From NCBI GenBank assembly GCA_001045525.1, contig LDWW01000011.1, positions 1-64,000 of the forward strand: 64,000 nucleotides of DNA. The letters run 5' to 3'. Position 1 is the stretch's first letter. Every line of letters begins with the position of its first letter. The notes under the pieces were generated by a model that saw only the letters and a program-made list of their open reading frames with translations, was not told where the DNA came from and did not search any database. The DNA is from Chitinispirillum alkaliphilum (GTDB taxonomy: Bacteria; Fibrobacterota; Chitinivibrionia; Chitinivibrionales; Chitinispirillaceae). This document shows positions 8,631-17,999 of this stretch, piece after piece. The position numbers were made by a program, and so were the translations under genes.

Positions 8631-10487
8631 TCAAAACTCAATACAAATAACCGCATAGGGCAGAAGTTCAACTTTCACCACCCCCTCCTCAACAGGCTGG
8701 CTTTTTGGTTCAGCACAGAAAAACCCAACCGGATCCTGTACAGATGCCATATAGGTTGTCTCATCCAGCCGCTTCAATTGTACTTTGTCACAGGTCAGCT
8801 GCATTTCTGTTTTTTGAAGTTCACCGGAGGTATTACAGATCAACACCCTCTTGCGTTCCCCTTTTTCCACAAGGCAAGCTTTAAGATTCGTGTTACTTGT
8901 CCTTACAGAAGTGATTGTTCCGTTTCTGAAATCTTCAATGAGGCCAAGAACAAGTAATGCCGGGGAGAAAAACTCATCTCCGAGAAGTGTATCCTTATCC
9001 GCCATAGAATCGCCGAAATATGTTACAGACTCCACATTCCCGGAGAGGCAGGATATAAAGCTTGAGAGAGTCCAGGCTGCACCAAAAAGCCCCTTAATAC
9101 GCAAATCAGCCCCACCATCCTTCTTTGGCTTTGATCTCTTCGTTCTCGGCCTTAAAGTAAGAGGCGATATTACAAGCCCCGAATCTCCGGCTAATCTTTC
9201 TGAATCGACCACAACTTCATGCAGTCCCTGCAGATTTTCCATGATTGCGTCATTATCAAATGTATGCACCTGGGGATTCGGCGCAAAGACTATGCAGTCT
9301 GCGCTTTCAAAACGCTCCTTTGCTCTGTTAAGTTCGACATAGTAATGATCGGCTCCTGCACATACTGCTGCTCCCGGAGCATACGCTTTAAGTGATTCTT
9401 TAACAGAATCGATCAACGGATTGGGCGTGACAGCAAACTCTTTATGATAAACCAGGAATCTTTTAACCGGTATTTTTACGGCTCTGAGAACAGAGAGTAA
9501 CGTTTCAATCTCATTTTCAAAATCATGGCTGAAAGTCAATGCCAGTTCTGATGCTGACTGTATCCTGGAACAGTATAAAGCAGCCCTCTGCAAGAGATCC
9601 AAATTATCTTCGGAAGCATCCAAGCCTATTCTCAAGTGGTTTATTCCTGTAAGAGAGAGGTTGTAAATTTCTCTCTCGGATAATTCTACCATTGGGTTGA
9701 GTGATATACCAATCTGAGGCAAGCCGAATTTTGACTGACTAATACCGGTATTCCCTTCTGCAGTCTCGTCATCACCTGGGGGGAGTTCCCCAAACAGCGA
9801 CAACGATATCTCCTGATTGACTTGGGCATATTTTTTTAAGGTATACAAACCGGGGTAACCGATTGGGGGACTGTATGTTTTAAACGATGCATCTGTCCAG
9901 TTACGCTGATCCTCGGTTTCGAAAACTCCGCCAGTCATAGAAAGCACAGCACCGCATTCTTCCCCAAGACTGAAGGTAATCTTCCGAACATCCCTCAAAG
10001 GCTGAAATGGAGCTATTGCCTGGGGAAAAGCAATCCTTTCTGAATTTTTGTCACTGTGTTCAACATTTACCTCTTTGCCTTTAAACTCAAGGGGATGAAG
10101 GATACAAAATCCGGTACGCAAAGTCTTGAATTCAGTCAATGCTTTTCCATTCATCCTGAAAATTATCTGCCCGTAGTTACTCCCAATAATTTCACCCTGC
10201 CACAAGAAATCTATTTCTCCCCTTTTGTGGCGACAGTCAAATGTAATGTGAAAGGAATCTTCTTCTCTGCAAACCTTTTGATTTGAGACTTTATACTCTA
10301 TGGTATTCCAGTACTGATCCCGCAGGGCGACATAAATACGTCTAATCAGTTCTTTATTTTTCCAGAACAGTGAGCGGATATATCCATTTTGATACAGCAG
10401 TGTCACAGGTCCGGCTTTTAAACATATCGGCTCAGACCCTTCATACTCCTGCCCATAATAGATGATGCCCTTCGTCTCAGGCAGCAT
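8631..10487 (-). CDS. D-apionate lactonase (ApnL)-like protein
   Basis: 618 residues, no signal peptide. The N-terminal third contains RRIYVALRDQYWNT, FHITF, GEIDFLW and, most tellingly, EDQRNWTDASFKTY, a signature I recognise from the ApnL lactonase family. In characterised members this family hydrolyses D-apionolactone in apiose catabolism. The middle part looks like a TIM-barrel (LSLTGINHLRIG, then repeated beta/alpha blocks) and the C-terminus like a small beta domain. It is the last gene of hom-thrC-apgM-phosphoglycosyltransferase, 2 bases after the gene before it. No other apiose genes are visible, so a different sugar-acid or glycan substrate is quite possible. The family assignment rests on motif memory, not on a search. 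Confidence 0.55.
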   Translation of the reverse strand: MLPETKGIIYYGQEYEGSEPICLKAGPVTLLYQNGYIRSLFWKNKELIRRIYVALRDQYWNTIEYKVSNQKVCREEDSFHITFDCRHKRGEIDFLWQGEIIGSNYGQIIFRMNGKALTEFKTLRTGFCILHPLEFKGKEVNVEHSDKNSERIAFPQAIAPFQPLRDVRKITFSLGEECGAVLSMTGGVFETEDQRNWTDASFKTYSPPIGYPGLYTLKKYAQVNQEISLSLFGELPPGDDETAEGNTGISQSKFGLPQIGISLNPMVELSEREIYNLSLTGINHLRIGLDASEDNLDLLQRAALYCSRIQSASELALTFSHDFENEIETLLSVLRAVKIPVKRFLVYHKEFAVTPNPLIDSVKESLKAYAPGAAVCAGADHYYVELNRAKERFESADCIVFAPNPQVHTFDNDAIMENLQGLHEVVVDSERLAGDSGLVISPLTLRPRTKRSKPKKDGGADLRIKGLFGAAWTLSSFISCLSGNVESVTYFGDSMADKDTLLGDEFFSPALLVLGLIEDFRNGTITSVRTSNTNLKACLVEKGERKRVLICNTSGELQKTEMQLTCDKVQLKRLDETTYMASVQDPVGFFCAEPKSQPVEEGVVKVELLPYAVICIEF

Positions 10488-10489
10488 AA

Positions 10490-11935
10490 TTAGTGTGCAC
10501 CTTTACCTGTTAAAACCACCATAAATGTACGAAGCAGAATTTTCAAATCAAGGGAGAGAGACATATTTTCAAAGTAATACAGGTCATACATCACTTTCTG
10601 TTTGACATCTTCTATTGAAGCATCATACTTATGCTTAACCTGCGCCCAACCGGTGATTCCTGGTTTCATTTTGATTCGCCTTACATACCAGGGGATCTCT
10701 TTTTTGAGCTGTTCAACGAAAAAGGGGCGCTCCGGACGTGGTCCCACAAGACTCATCTCCCCTCTTAGTACATTTATAAACTGAGGTATTTCGTCAAGCC
10801 TGGTTTTACGGATAAAACGTCCGACCGGTGTAATCCTCGGGTCGTTATCTGTAGCCCACTGAGGACCGGCTTTCTGTTCTGCATCCTGATACATGGAACG
10901 GAATTTATACATCGTATAGTTTTTCCCATTACGCCCTACCCTTACCTGACTGTAAACAGCGGGACCGGAGGAGGTTTTGCGGATCACTATAGCAAGAGCA
11001 ATCCAGATCGGTGACCCGATCACCAGTATACTTGCAGAAACAACAATATCCATAATACGCTTGATCTGCGCTTCCCAGGCCGGGATATGGTCCTGAAGCA
11101 AAACCATAAGCGGCACACCAAAAATCTGATGAGTTTTTAAGTGCCCGGTGATCACATCCATCAACGACGGAACCATATAAATATTGAGTTTAAGATCCCC
11201 ACAGTATTCAAGAATTTTTGATATCTCATTATGGGAAGCGCTCACATGGCTGATAATAATTCCCCCGATATCATGTTTTTTAACAATCTCTCTTATATCA
11301 GAATAGGTCCCAAGTACCGGATAATTTCCGCATGTGGTCCCGGTCTTTTTACCATCATCATCAATAAAACCACTCACCCTGTACCCAAGCTGCGGAAAGG
11401 AGTTGATATCCTTAAGAAGTTTCTCTCCTGATGGATTTGCACCGATAATGAGTATTTTGCTGACTCCGATGCCTTTGGAGAAAAGAAAGGTGGAAAGCGT
11501 ATGCATAGCGAATCTATTGGCAGATGCAAAGAAAAGCATGCAGCCGCCATAAGTAAAGAGCGTAGTGAACTTTGTGGGTGTAAGAAACTTTCTTATATCT
11601 CTTGTCTGAACGAATTCAATTATCTGTGGTGCACTGGTCAATAAAAAAAGCAAAAACATCCCAAGAAATACAGTTCTTGCAACCACGAAGAACTCATCCA
11701 GACGGGATTCTTTATGCCAGTCCCTGTACAGCCCGGTCAGAAAAAAAAGAGCCAGCCAGGCGATGCTAAGCATTATGCTTGGCTCAATATATGAAAAGGG
11801 AGTATAGTGCAGATCACCATCATGAACAAAAAGGCTTGAGCTGAACCTGATCCAAAAAGCGGTGAAGAATGCTACATTAATGGCGATGAAATCGAATATG
11901 AATGTAAACAGTTTTTCAATTACTTTTATTGACAT
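10490..11935 (-). CDS. Undecaprenyl-phosphate sugar phosphotransferase (WcaJ/WbaP type)
   Basis: 481 residues. Four predicted membrane helices at about 8-30, 50-70, 84-102 and 124-140 precede a Rossmann-like domain (ILIIGANPSG, about 161-170) and a C-terminal bacterial sugar transferase domain (about 285-481). That domain carries KRIMDI, YSQVRVGRNGK, YKFRSM and DEIPQF..VLRGEMSLVGPRPE. It is the standard architecture of polyprenyl-phosphate glycosylphosphotransferases, which load the first sugar-1-phosphate on undecaprenyl phosphate at the inner membrane to start O-antigen or exopolysaccharide synthesis. It could prime the polysaccharide made by the 50-63 kb cluster, though it sits 40 kb away inside a threonine operon. 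The first sugar (glucose or galactose) is not determinable. Confidence 0.9.
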   Translation of the reverse strand: MSIKVIEKLFTFIFDFIAINVAFFTAFWIRFSSSLFVHDGDLHYTPFSYIEPSIMLSIAWLALFFLTGLYRDWHKESRLDEFFVVARTVFLGMFLLFLLTSAPQIIEFVQTRDIRKFLTPTKFTTLFTYGGCMLFFASANRFAMHTLSTFLFSKGIGVSKILIIGANPSGEKLLKDINSFPQLGYRVSGFIDDDGKKTGTTCGNYPVLGTYSDIREIVKKHDIGGIIISHVSASHNEISKILEYCGDLKLNIYMVPSLMDVITGHLKTHQIFGVPLMVLLQDHIPAWEAQIKRIMDIVVSASILVIGSPIWIALAIVIRKTSSGPAVYSQVRVGRNGKNYTMYKFRSMYQDAEQKAGPQWATDNDPRITPVGRFIRKTRLDEIPQFINVLRGEMSLVGPRPERPFFVEQLKKEIPWYVRRIKMKPGITGWAQVKHKYDASIEDVKQKVMYDLYYFENMSLSLDLKILLRTFMVVLTGKGAH

Positions 11936-11938
11936 AAT

Positions 11939-13135
11939 TCAAAGTGTTCCCTGAATAAAAGCTCTGAACAATGCCGGGCCGCTAATTGCGCTGCAGCTTT
12001 GAGCTACTTTTTCATTATAGAATTCACATTGGTCCACACGGATTCCCGTGCCGCAGGCGCCATAGGGTACTGGACCCTCGCTGTGTGTTCTCAGTGAAAC
12101 CGGGGTTGCGTGATCCGGAAGAACCAAAATTTTGAGATTGCCCAATTCATCCTGAAGTTTGAGCATCTCCCCAACCACAAAGGTGTCAAACTCCTCAATC
12201 GCCTGAATCTTCTTTTCAAGTGATCCCTCATGCGATGTCTCATCAGGAGCTTCCACATGCAGATAAACAAAGTCTTCCTCTTTCAGGGCATCTTTTGCGG
12301 CAGCCACTTTACCAGCGTAGTTGGTTCCAAGATATCCTGTTGCACCTTCTACTATCCTCACTTTGAGTCCCGCAAGTTTTCCAAGCCCCCGCACAAGATC
12401 AACAGCAGAAATAACAGAACCACTCAGCGAGAAAATCTCCCTCAGAGTGGGCAATGTCAAAGCCGATCCCTCTCCCCAGAGCCATATGTCTGTAGCCGGC
12501 ATTTTACCTGATTCAACTCTTTTTTTATTTATTGGAGAATTTGCAAGTATCTCTCTGGCACGCTCCATTATATCAATTACAAAATCACTACCTTTACCTT
12601 TTGGTAAATAGCCGGCATACTCTTTGCCACTGATATCATGGGGCGGTGTGCAGTCCAGCTCCGCTCTTAACCCTTTGAGTACCATGAGATGACGATAACT
12701 CACTCCGGGATAAAAATGAACCTTTTCATTTCCAAGTTTCTGCTGCAATTCCGTAACAATTTCAGCCCCATCCAAAGTTTCTATGTGACCTGCAGAATAG
12801 TCCTCCATTATGCCATTTTTCAGAGTCACCAGATTGCATCTGAACGCAATATCTTCGGCTTCGAGAGTTATCCCCATACTTGCAGCTTCAATGGGGGCCC
12901 GTCCACTGTAATACATCTGCGGATCATAGCCCAAGAGGGACATGTTCGCCACATCACTGCCGGGTGCAAGCCCCTCAGGAACAGTTGAAACCAATCCAGT
13001 GTGCCCCCTTGAGACAACCTTGTCCATATTGGGTGTTGACGCAGCCTCAAGCGGAGTGCGGTTTCCAAGCTCCGGAATAGGAAAATCCGCCATTCCATCT
13101 CCTACCAGTATTGCGTATTTATGAGTATGTGACAT
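11939..13135 (-). CDS. apgM: ApgM-family phosphoglycerate mutase-like protein; candidate homoserine kinase
   Basis: 398 residues of the archaeal-type cofactor-independent phosphoglycerate mutase family within the alkaline phosphatase superfamily. The metal-binding VGDGMAD is at residues 11-17. PGSDVANMSLLGYD near residues 58-71 holds the active-site serine, and HVEAPDE.SHEG and LPDHATP hold further metal ligands. Known members interconvert 2- and 3-phosphoglycerate. Here the gene lies between thrC (29 bases upstream) and the phosphotransferase (3 bases downstream), with hom before thrC and no thrB in the window. ApgM relatives have been proposed to replace ThrB in such settings, so homoserine phosphorylation is a good inference. 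The sequence alone does not separate the two roles. Confidence 0.85.
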   Translation of the reverse strand: MSHTHKYAILVGDGMADFPIPELGNRTPLEAASTPNMDKVVSRGHTGLVSTVPEGLAPGSDVANMSLLGYDPQMYYSGRAPIEAASMGITLEAEDIAFRCNLVTLKNGIMEDYSAGHIETLDGAEIVTELQQKLGNEKVHFYPGVSYRHLMVLKGLRAELDCTPPHDISGKEYAGYLPKGKGSDFVIDIMERAREILANSPINKKRVESGKMPATDIWLWGEGSALTLPTLREIFSLSGSVISAVDLVRGLGKLAGLKVRIVEGATGYLGTNYAGKVAAAKDALKEEDFVYLHVEAPDETSHEGSLEKKIQAIEEFDTFVVGEMLKLQDELGNLKILVLPDHATPVSLRTHSEGPVPYGACGTGIRVDQCEFYNEKVAQSCSAISGPALFRAFIQGTL

Positions 13136-13164
13136 TTTACTCCAATGATTAGAAAGTTATTGTA

Positions 13165-14640
13165 TTACACACCGGAAACTATGCATTCCACCGTTTTTGC
13201 AATATCATCCACTCCAATAACCTCATCATGACGAACAGCTTTCTCTTTAAGCCCGTCAACGGCCCTGTGAATTTTAACACCGGTTCTATCCTCAAGCATA
13301 CTGACCGAATGAAATTCATCTTTCCCCAGCTCACTGCCAAGTGCTTTTAAAACCGGTCCGCTGAACTTATAGGGGCTTGCGGTTGAAGCGATCACCACCG
13401 CAGTACCGTCATTTTTCCTGCGCTGAGCCACGGCGGCCGCAACAGCAGTGTGAGTGTCAATTAAATATCCACTCTCTTTATAAATGTTCCCGATCGTATC
13501 CAATACACCGGATTCATCCACCCAGTCAGCCTCGATAACCGATCCCATCTCTTTGATAGTTTCAGTATCAACAGTAAAACTACCCATTTTTGATAACTGA
13601 TCATACCAATCAGAAATTTTGGATCCGTCATGCGCAGCGATCTCAAACAGGAATCGCTCAAGATTGGACGAGATGAGAATATCCATAGATGGCGAAGATG
13701 TGCGGAAGAATTCTCTGTTACGGTTGTATGTACCGGTTTTGAAAAAATCAGTAAGCACATTGTTACAGTTCGATGCGCATATCAGTTTTCTCACAGGTAA
13801 GCCCATTTTTTTTGCATAGAAGCCGGCAAGTATGTTGCCGAAATTTCCTGTAGGAACAGAGAAGTCGATTTGTTCACCAAAAGAGATTTCATTTCTTTCA
13901 ACAAGCGTGAGATACGCCTTGAAATAATAAACGATCTGCGGGCAGAGACGCCCCCAGTTGATTGAGTTTGCAGAAGACAAAGTCACATTCTGATCTGAAA
14001 ACCTGTTTCTCAGGGATTCATCACCAAAAAGCTGTTTTACTGCATTCTGACAATCATCGAAATTACCCCTTACAGCTACAACATGAGTATTGCTTCCCCC
14101 GGTTGTCACCATCTGAAGTTTCTGAATTTCACTTACTCCTTCATGAGGATAAAAAACAGCTATAGAAATCCCCTCGCAATCTATGAACCCTTCCAGTGCA
14201 GCTTTTCCGGTATCACCACTGGTAGCCACAAGTATGAGCGTGTGAGAGGTATCGCCAATTTTTTCCTTGGAACATTTCATAAAATGGGGCATAATCTGAA
14301 GTGCCACATCCTTGAAAGCTGCAGTTGGACCGTGCCAAAGCTCAAGCACATAGCGTGAAGAGCCTACATTTTTCAGACCTACAGTTTGCGGTATATCAAA
14401 ATTTTCTGAAGAGTATGCGGATTCGATACAGTCTCTGATTTGCTCATGAGAAAAATCACTTAACAGAGGATTTAAAACCCGAAAAGCAAGTTCCTGATAA
14501 CTTGTGTGTAAAAGCTCTTCCGAAAAAACAGACGCCACACTTTCTGGCACAAACAATCCTCCGGAAGGAACCATGCCAAGACTGATGGCCTGTGCGGCTG
14601 AAACTGCAGGAATATTATCCCTTGTACTTATATAGCGCAT
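13165..14640 (-). CDS. thrC: Threonine synthase
   Basis: 491 residues, a PLP-dependent fold-type II enzyme converting O-phosphohomoserine to threonine. The N-terminal MRYISTRD and SLGMVPSGGLFVPE are typical of the long (yeast/E. coli-like) ThrC class. HGPTAAFKD at 103-111 carries the PLP lysine (Lys110). VATSGDTGKAA binds the cofactor phosphate, and VPTGNFGNILAG follows. Its place between hom and apgM in a row of minus-strand genes with about 29-base gaps indicates one transcription unit for the homoserine-to-threonine branch. Confidence 0.95.
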   Translation of the reverse strand: MRYISTRDNIPAVSAAQAISLGMVPSGGLFVPESVASVFSEELLHTSYQELAFRVLNPLLSDFSHEQIRDCIESAYSSENFDIPQTVGLKNVGSSRYVLELWHGPTAAFKDVALQIMPHFMKCSKEKIGDTSHTLILVATSGDTGKAALEGFIDCEGISIAVFYPHEGVSEIQKLQMVTTGGSNTHVVAVRGNFDDCQNAVKQLFGDESLRNRFSDQNVTLSSANSINWGRLCPQIVYYFKAYLTLVERNEISFGEQIDFSVPTGNFGNILAGFYAKKMGLPVRKLICASNCNNVLTDFFKTGTYNRNREFFRTSSPSMDILISSNLERFLFEIAAHDGSKISDWYDQLSKMGSFTVDTETIKEMGSVIEADWVDESGVLDTIGNIYKESGYLIDTHTAVAAAVAQRRKNDGTAVVIASTASPYKFSGPVLKALGSELGKDEFHSVSMLEDRTGVKIHRAVDGLKEKAVRHDEVIGVDDIAKTVECIVSGV

Positions 14641-14669
14641 TATTCTCTCTCACCATTGATATTCTCTCT

Positions 14670-15968
14670 TCAGTCCTCAATCCTTATAACCTGTGTAGTG
14701 CTGCGTATGTAATTAGATTTTTCAATATCTGCAAGCGCATTGCGGATCCCCTTCTCGCTTGCAGTATGGGTCAATATTATTACAGGAACAGAATGATCTG
14801 CATGCCCCTCCTCCTGCATAACAGAGGCTATGGAGATCTTCTCCATTCCAAGCTTCTTAGTAATATCAGCAAGAACTCCCGGCTTATCTGCAACAGTAAA
14901 CCTAAGATAATAGCGGCCGCTTATATTCTCTACCGGGAATATCTCCACTTCTTTATCTGAACTGTAATACTCCATCGGTATACGAACCTGATGCCCGCTG
15001 ATAATATTTCTGGCAGTATCGATGATATCGCTTATAACGGCTGATGCTGTTGGCATTTCACCGGCACCTTTACCGTAAAGCAAGACAGGGCCAACGGAGT
15101 CACCCTCAAGCAAAACCGCATTGAATTCATTGGATACAGAAGTAAGTATATGATCAGCATGAAGCATAACCGGGTGAACCCTTGCCTCAACTTTCGATCC
15201 GGCACTTTTCTTTATTACACCAAGGAGCTTAATAGTATAACCAAGCTCAGTTGCAAACTCAATATCTTCCTTGCGTATGGAAGTTATCCCTTCACAATAC
15301 ACATTTTCAAACGGCACGTATCCACCGCTGACAAGAGAAGCAAGTATGGTCACTTTGTGTGCTGTATCTCCTCCCCCGATATCCAAAGTAGGGTCAGCTT
15401 CGGCATAACCCCTTGCCTGAGCCTCTTTAAGCACCTCATCGAAGGGAAGTCCCTCAGCAGTCATTCTTGTCAGAATGTAGTTGCAGGTTCCGTTTATAAT
15501 CGTTTTGATCGAAACGATATCGTTGCCGATAAGCCCCTCTCTTACAGATTTAATAATGGGCATTCCACCACCAACTGATGCTTCGAAATAAACCGAAACA
15601 CCGTTTTTCTGAGCGGTTTCGAAAATTTCAGGGCCATGTTCGGCTACCAGGGCTTTATTTGCAGTCACCACATGCTTCCCCCTGTTCAGGGAATCAAGAA
15701 CAACCTTTTTGGCGAATGTTGTACCCCCCACGAGTTCAACCACTACAGAAATCGTCTCATCTTCCAGAATATCGGAGAAATCTGAAGAACAAACAGCTGA
15801 CCCCACCGGCAAATCTTTCACTTTCCTCTCATCCTTATCAACAACACGGGCAAGAACCAATGGTGCACCCAGTTCTGAGTTGAACAATTTGCCCCTGGAG
15901 TTAAGGATTTTCACAACTCCACCACCCACAGTACCTGCTCCAACAAGTCCTATTCTGATTTCCTGCAT
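14670..15968 (-). CDS. hom: Homoserine dehydrogenase
   Basis: 432 residues. GLVGAGTVGGGVV at the N-terminus binds NAD(P)H. TANKALVAEHG and GGGMPIIKSVREGL followed by INGTCNYIL are catalytic-domain signatures. The C-terminal ~75 residues (LRFTVADKPGVLADIT) form an ACT domain, so feedback control by threonine or another amino acid is likely. The ATG is preceded by AGGAGG at good spacing. It is the first gene of the hom-thrC-apgM operon. It reduces aspartate semialdehyde to homoserine; no aspartokinase domain is fused. Confidence 0.96.
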   Translation of the reverse strand: MQEIRIGLVGAGTVGGGVVKILNSRGKLFNSELGAPLVLARVVDKDERKVKDLPVGSAVCSSDFSDILEDETISVVVELVGGTTFAKKVVLDSLNRGKHVVTANKALVAEHGPEIFETAQKNGVSVYFEASVGGGMPIIKSVREGLIGNDIVSIKTIINGTCNYILTRMTAEGLPFDEVLKEAQARGYAEADPTLDIGGGDTAHKVTILASLVSGGYVPFENVYCEGITSIRKEDIEFATELGYTIKLLGVIKKSAGSKVEARVHPVMLHADHILTSVSNEFNAVLLEGDSVGPVLLYGKGAGEMPTASAVISDIIDTARNIISGHQVRIPMEYYSSDKEVEIFPVENISGRYYLRFTVADKPGVLADITKKLGMEKISIASVMQEEGHADHSVPVIILTHTASEKGIRNALADIEKSNYIRSTTQVIRIED

Positions 15969-16096
15969 TTTTTAATCCCTCCTGACGTTCTTTGCTGAAA
16001 TAAGAAAATACAACAGGCGACGGCAAAAATCACATACCTTAGGAAGTTTAGTATCAAGCTGCCAAAAAACGGCAGTTTTCAGCGGCGGGAATACAA

Positions 16097-16122
16097 ATAA
16101 AAAAGGGTGCATACCTGCACCC
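16097..16122 (-). terminator. Rho-independent terminator after HPr gene
   Basis: On the minus strand GGGTGCA-GGTA-TGCACCC (16122-16105) makes a perfect 7-bp stem with a 4-base loop, followed directly by TTTTTT. It lies about 70 bases past the HPr stop codon and ends the long minus-strand run that starts at yggS. It also separates that run from hom. Confidence 0.9.
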
Positions 16123-16192
16123 CCGTCTCACCCTAAAACAATTTTAACCCCATCAGCTAAAAAGGTACAGCACACTTCCAGAGTTGAAGCTC

Positions 16193-16459
16193 CTACTCCT
16201 CATTGAATTTCTGCTCAAATAACGCCCTTATCGCCTTCACGGCTTCATTCTCATCCTCACCCGAAGCAGTGATTACCACAGTGGTGTTACATGCTGCAGC
16301 AAGCATCATCACACTCATTATGCTCTTAGCATCCGCTGAAGCACCGTTTTTTACAAGTTTAATATCAGATTTAAACTTCATTGCAGTCTGAACAATCATA
16401 GATGCCGGACGTGCATGAATACCAAGGGAATTTTCTACTACTACAGATTCCTCTATCAT
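16193..16459 (-). CDS. HPr-family phosphocarrier protein (HPr/NPr)
   Basis: 88 residues. GIHARPAS places the phosphorylatable histidine at His15, and KSIM at 45-48 places a serine at position 46, the regulatory site of HPr in bacteria with HPr kinase. The protein carries phosphoryl groups from PTS enzyme I. Its position downstream of lptB-rpoN-hpf mirrors the npr (ptsO) position in enterobacteria, so a regulatory nitrogen-PTS role is as likely as sugar transport. No ptsN or ptsI is in the window. The gene starts 1 base after the mlaD stop and is followed by a strong terminator. Confidence 0.93.
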   Translation of the reverse strand: MIEESVVVENSLGIHARPASMIVQTAMKFKSDIKLVKNGASADAKSIMSVMMLAAACNTTVVITASGEDENEAVKAIRALFEQKFNEE

Positions 16460-16460
16460 T

Positions 16461-17399
16461 TTACCTGTTTCTTCTCCTAAAGCCTAAACGAACCCTGAGT
16501 CTTAATGCATCTTTATGCACTTCGTTTACCAATGTATCAATGCTTGCCAAAGTCGATTTTAACTCCGGATAAAATTCATCATCCTGCATAAGTTGCCCAA
16601 GGACCCCCTCACCCCGTTCAATCTTGCCCACAATATTCTGCAGGGAACCGGTAAGTGTATCCACTTGCGAAACCAAATACAGCGCTTCAGATGAGAGCTC
16701 CTCTGTGTTAGATACTATGGTTTCAAGCCTGGGACTGTTTTTATCCAGAAACTCCTTAAGATCATTGCTGAGTGCTGTTACATTCTGAATACTTCTGTTA
16801 AGATATGGTTCATTTTTGACCAACAAGTTCTGAGCCATACCCGAGATCGTATCAAGCCTGTTCACCATAGTATGATAAAACGAAATAAAGGCAGTGTCTC
16901 CAATGGTATTGTCTATGATAGAAGTGACATTCTGGGTCAGAGTTTCAACTTCCGTCAATACTGTCCCCAACATGCCCATCGTCTCTGCTATACCTGAGTC
17001 AAATTTTCCGGAAAGGAACGTAGTGTCCCTTCCGGAAGTCGGATCAACAACATTGCCGGTGTTGGTTAATCTGATCCCAACACCCCTCTCTCCCATGAGA
17101 CCAATATTCTGAACAATAACATCTGTTAGGTCAGTTATTCTGATTCTCCGATCCAATTTCAGGACCACGGCGACATCTGTCCCTCTGATATACATATCAG
17201 ACACCGTACCTTTTCTCACACCATTTACCATCACCGGATCACCAGGTTGAAGTGTTCCGACATTTTCAAAGAGTACAGTGTAGGAGACCATTTTGGAAGA
17301 AACAGACACCTCCTTTAGCCACAAAACCCCACCAACAAGGATGAATAAGGCAAGAAGAATCGAACCCCCAACCACAAGATCAACATTGGTCTTCTTCAC
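16461..17399 (-). CDS. mlaD: MlaD/MCE-family lipid transport protein
   Basis: 312 residues. One N-terminal membrane helix (about 9-29) is followed by an MCE domain (about 36-115) with VLFENVGTLQPGDPVMVNGVRKGTV, the usual VxF.....L..G..V...G...G.V pattern (shown here in parts; it is one run of 25 residues at 43-67, key residues F45, G50, L51, G54, V57, G60, G64, V66). The rest is a long helical region, as in MCE proteins that span or approach the periplasm. Known relatives bind lipids for an MlaFEDB-type ABC transporter between the two membranes. The partner permease and ATPase are not in the window. Confidence 0.85.
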   Translation of the reverse strand: MKKTNVDLVVGGSILLALFILVGGVLWLKEVSVSSKMVSYTVLFENVGTLQPGDPVMVNGVRKGTVSDMYIRGTDVAVVLKLDRRIRITDLTDVIVQNIGLMGERGVGIRLTNTGNVVDPTSGRDTTFLSGKFDSGIAETMGMLGTVLTEVETLTQNVTSIIDNTIGDTAFISFYHTMVNRLDTISGMAQNLLVKNEPYLNRSIQNVTALSNDLKEFLDKNSPRLETIVSNTEELSSEALYLVSQVDTLTGSLQNIVGKIERGEGVLGQLMQDDEFYPELKSTLASIDTLVNEVHKDALRLRVRLGFRRRNR

Positions 17400-17455
17400 A
17401 AACCATTCCTTTCAAGAAAACTGCCCTGCAATATATTCCAAGAAGCAAATGCTGC

Positions 17456-17791
17456 CTACAGCAAACCGGCATCATCCTCTTCCACAAACTCAGCCTTGCT
17501 GGCCTTGTGGTTCTTAACCTTCTCATTAAGCTTTTTCAGCTGACGACTCACTTTATCCATTGCAAAACTAAGTGCTTTTCCAATGTTTTCAGCCTTTGCG
17601 GTTCCAATTACCTGATGTCCGGAGGTGTTCATGGTGATTTCCACTTTCCTCTCCAGATTTTCGCTGTCCAAAATCACATGACAGGAAATGATCTTATCGG
17701 TATATTTTTCCAGCTTACCCAGTTCTGCTGCAATGGTATCTTGAAGAGTCTGAGATGCTTTAGAATGACGCGAAGTGATTTGAACCTCCAT
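17456..17791 (-). CDS. hpf: Ribosome hibernation promoting factor (short HPF/RaiA)
   Basis: 111 residues with the S30AE fold: MEVQITSRH at the N-terminus, a central HVILDSENLERKVEI strand pair, and KALSFAMDKVSRQLKK at the C-terminal helix. The length matches the short HPF type, which lacks the C-terminal dimerisation domain and acts on 70S ribosomes in stationary phase. It lies downstream of rpoN-lipA, as hpf follows rpoN in many proteobacteria. A 208-base gap separates it from lipA and may hold its own promoter. The mlaD gene follows after 56 bases. Confidence 0.93.
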   Translation of the reverse strand: MEVQITSRHSKASQTLQDTIAAELGKLEKYTDKIISCHVILDSENLERKVEITMNTSGHQVIGTAKAENIGKALSFAMDKVSRQLKKLNEKVKNHKASKAEFVEEDDAGLL

Positions 17792-17999
17792 ACACCATCT
17801 CCTTTTGTTTAGTAAAATTGGTACCCAGAGCGTCTTTTAGAAGCTCCGTAGAGATAACCTGCCATTAAATTGTATAATAAGGAAAACAAAAAGTATAGTC
17901 CTTAATCGGTTTAACTGGGTTATTTCTCAATATTAAAATACATCATCACAACCAATCCACAAAATGTGGTTGCTCTTAAATTTGCGATTCCGAAAAAAA

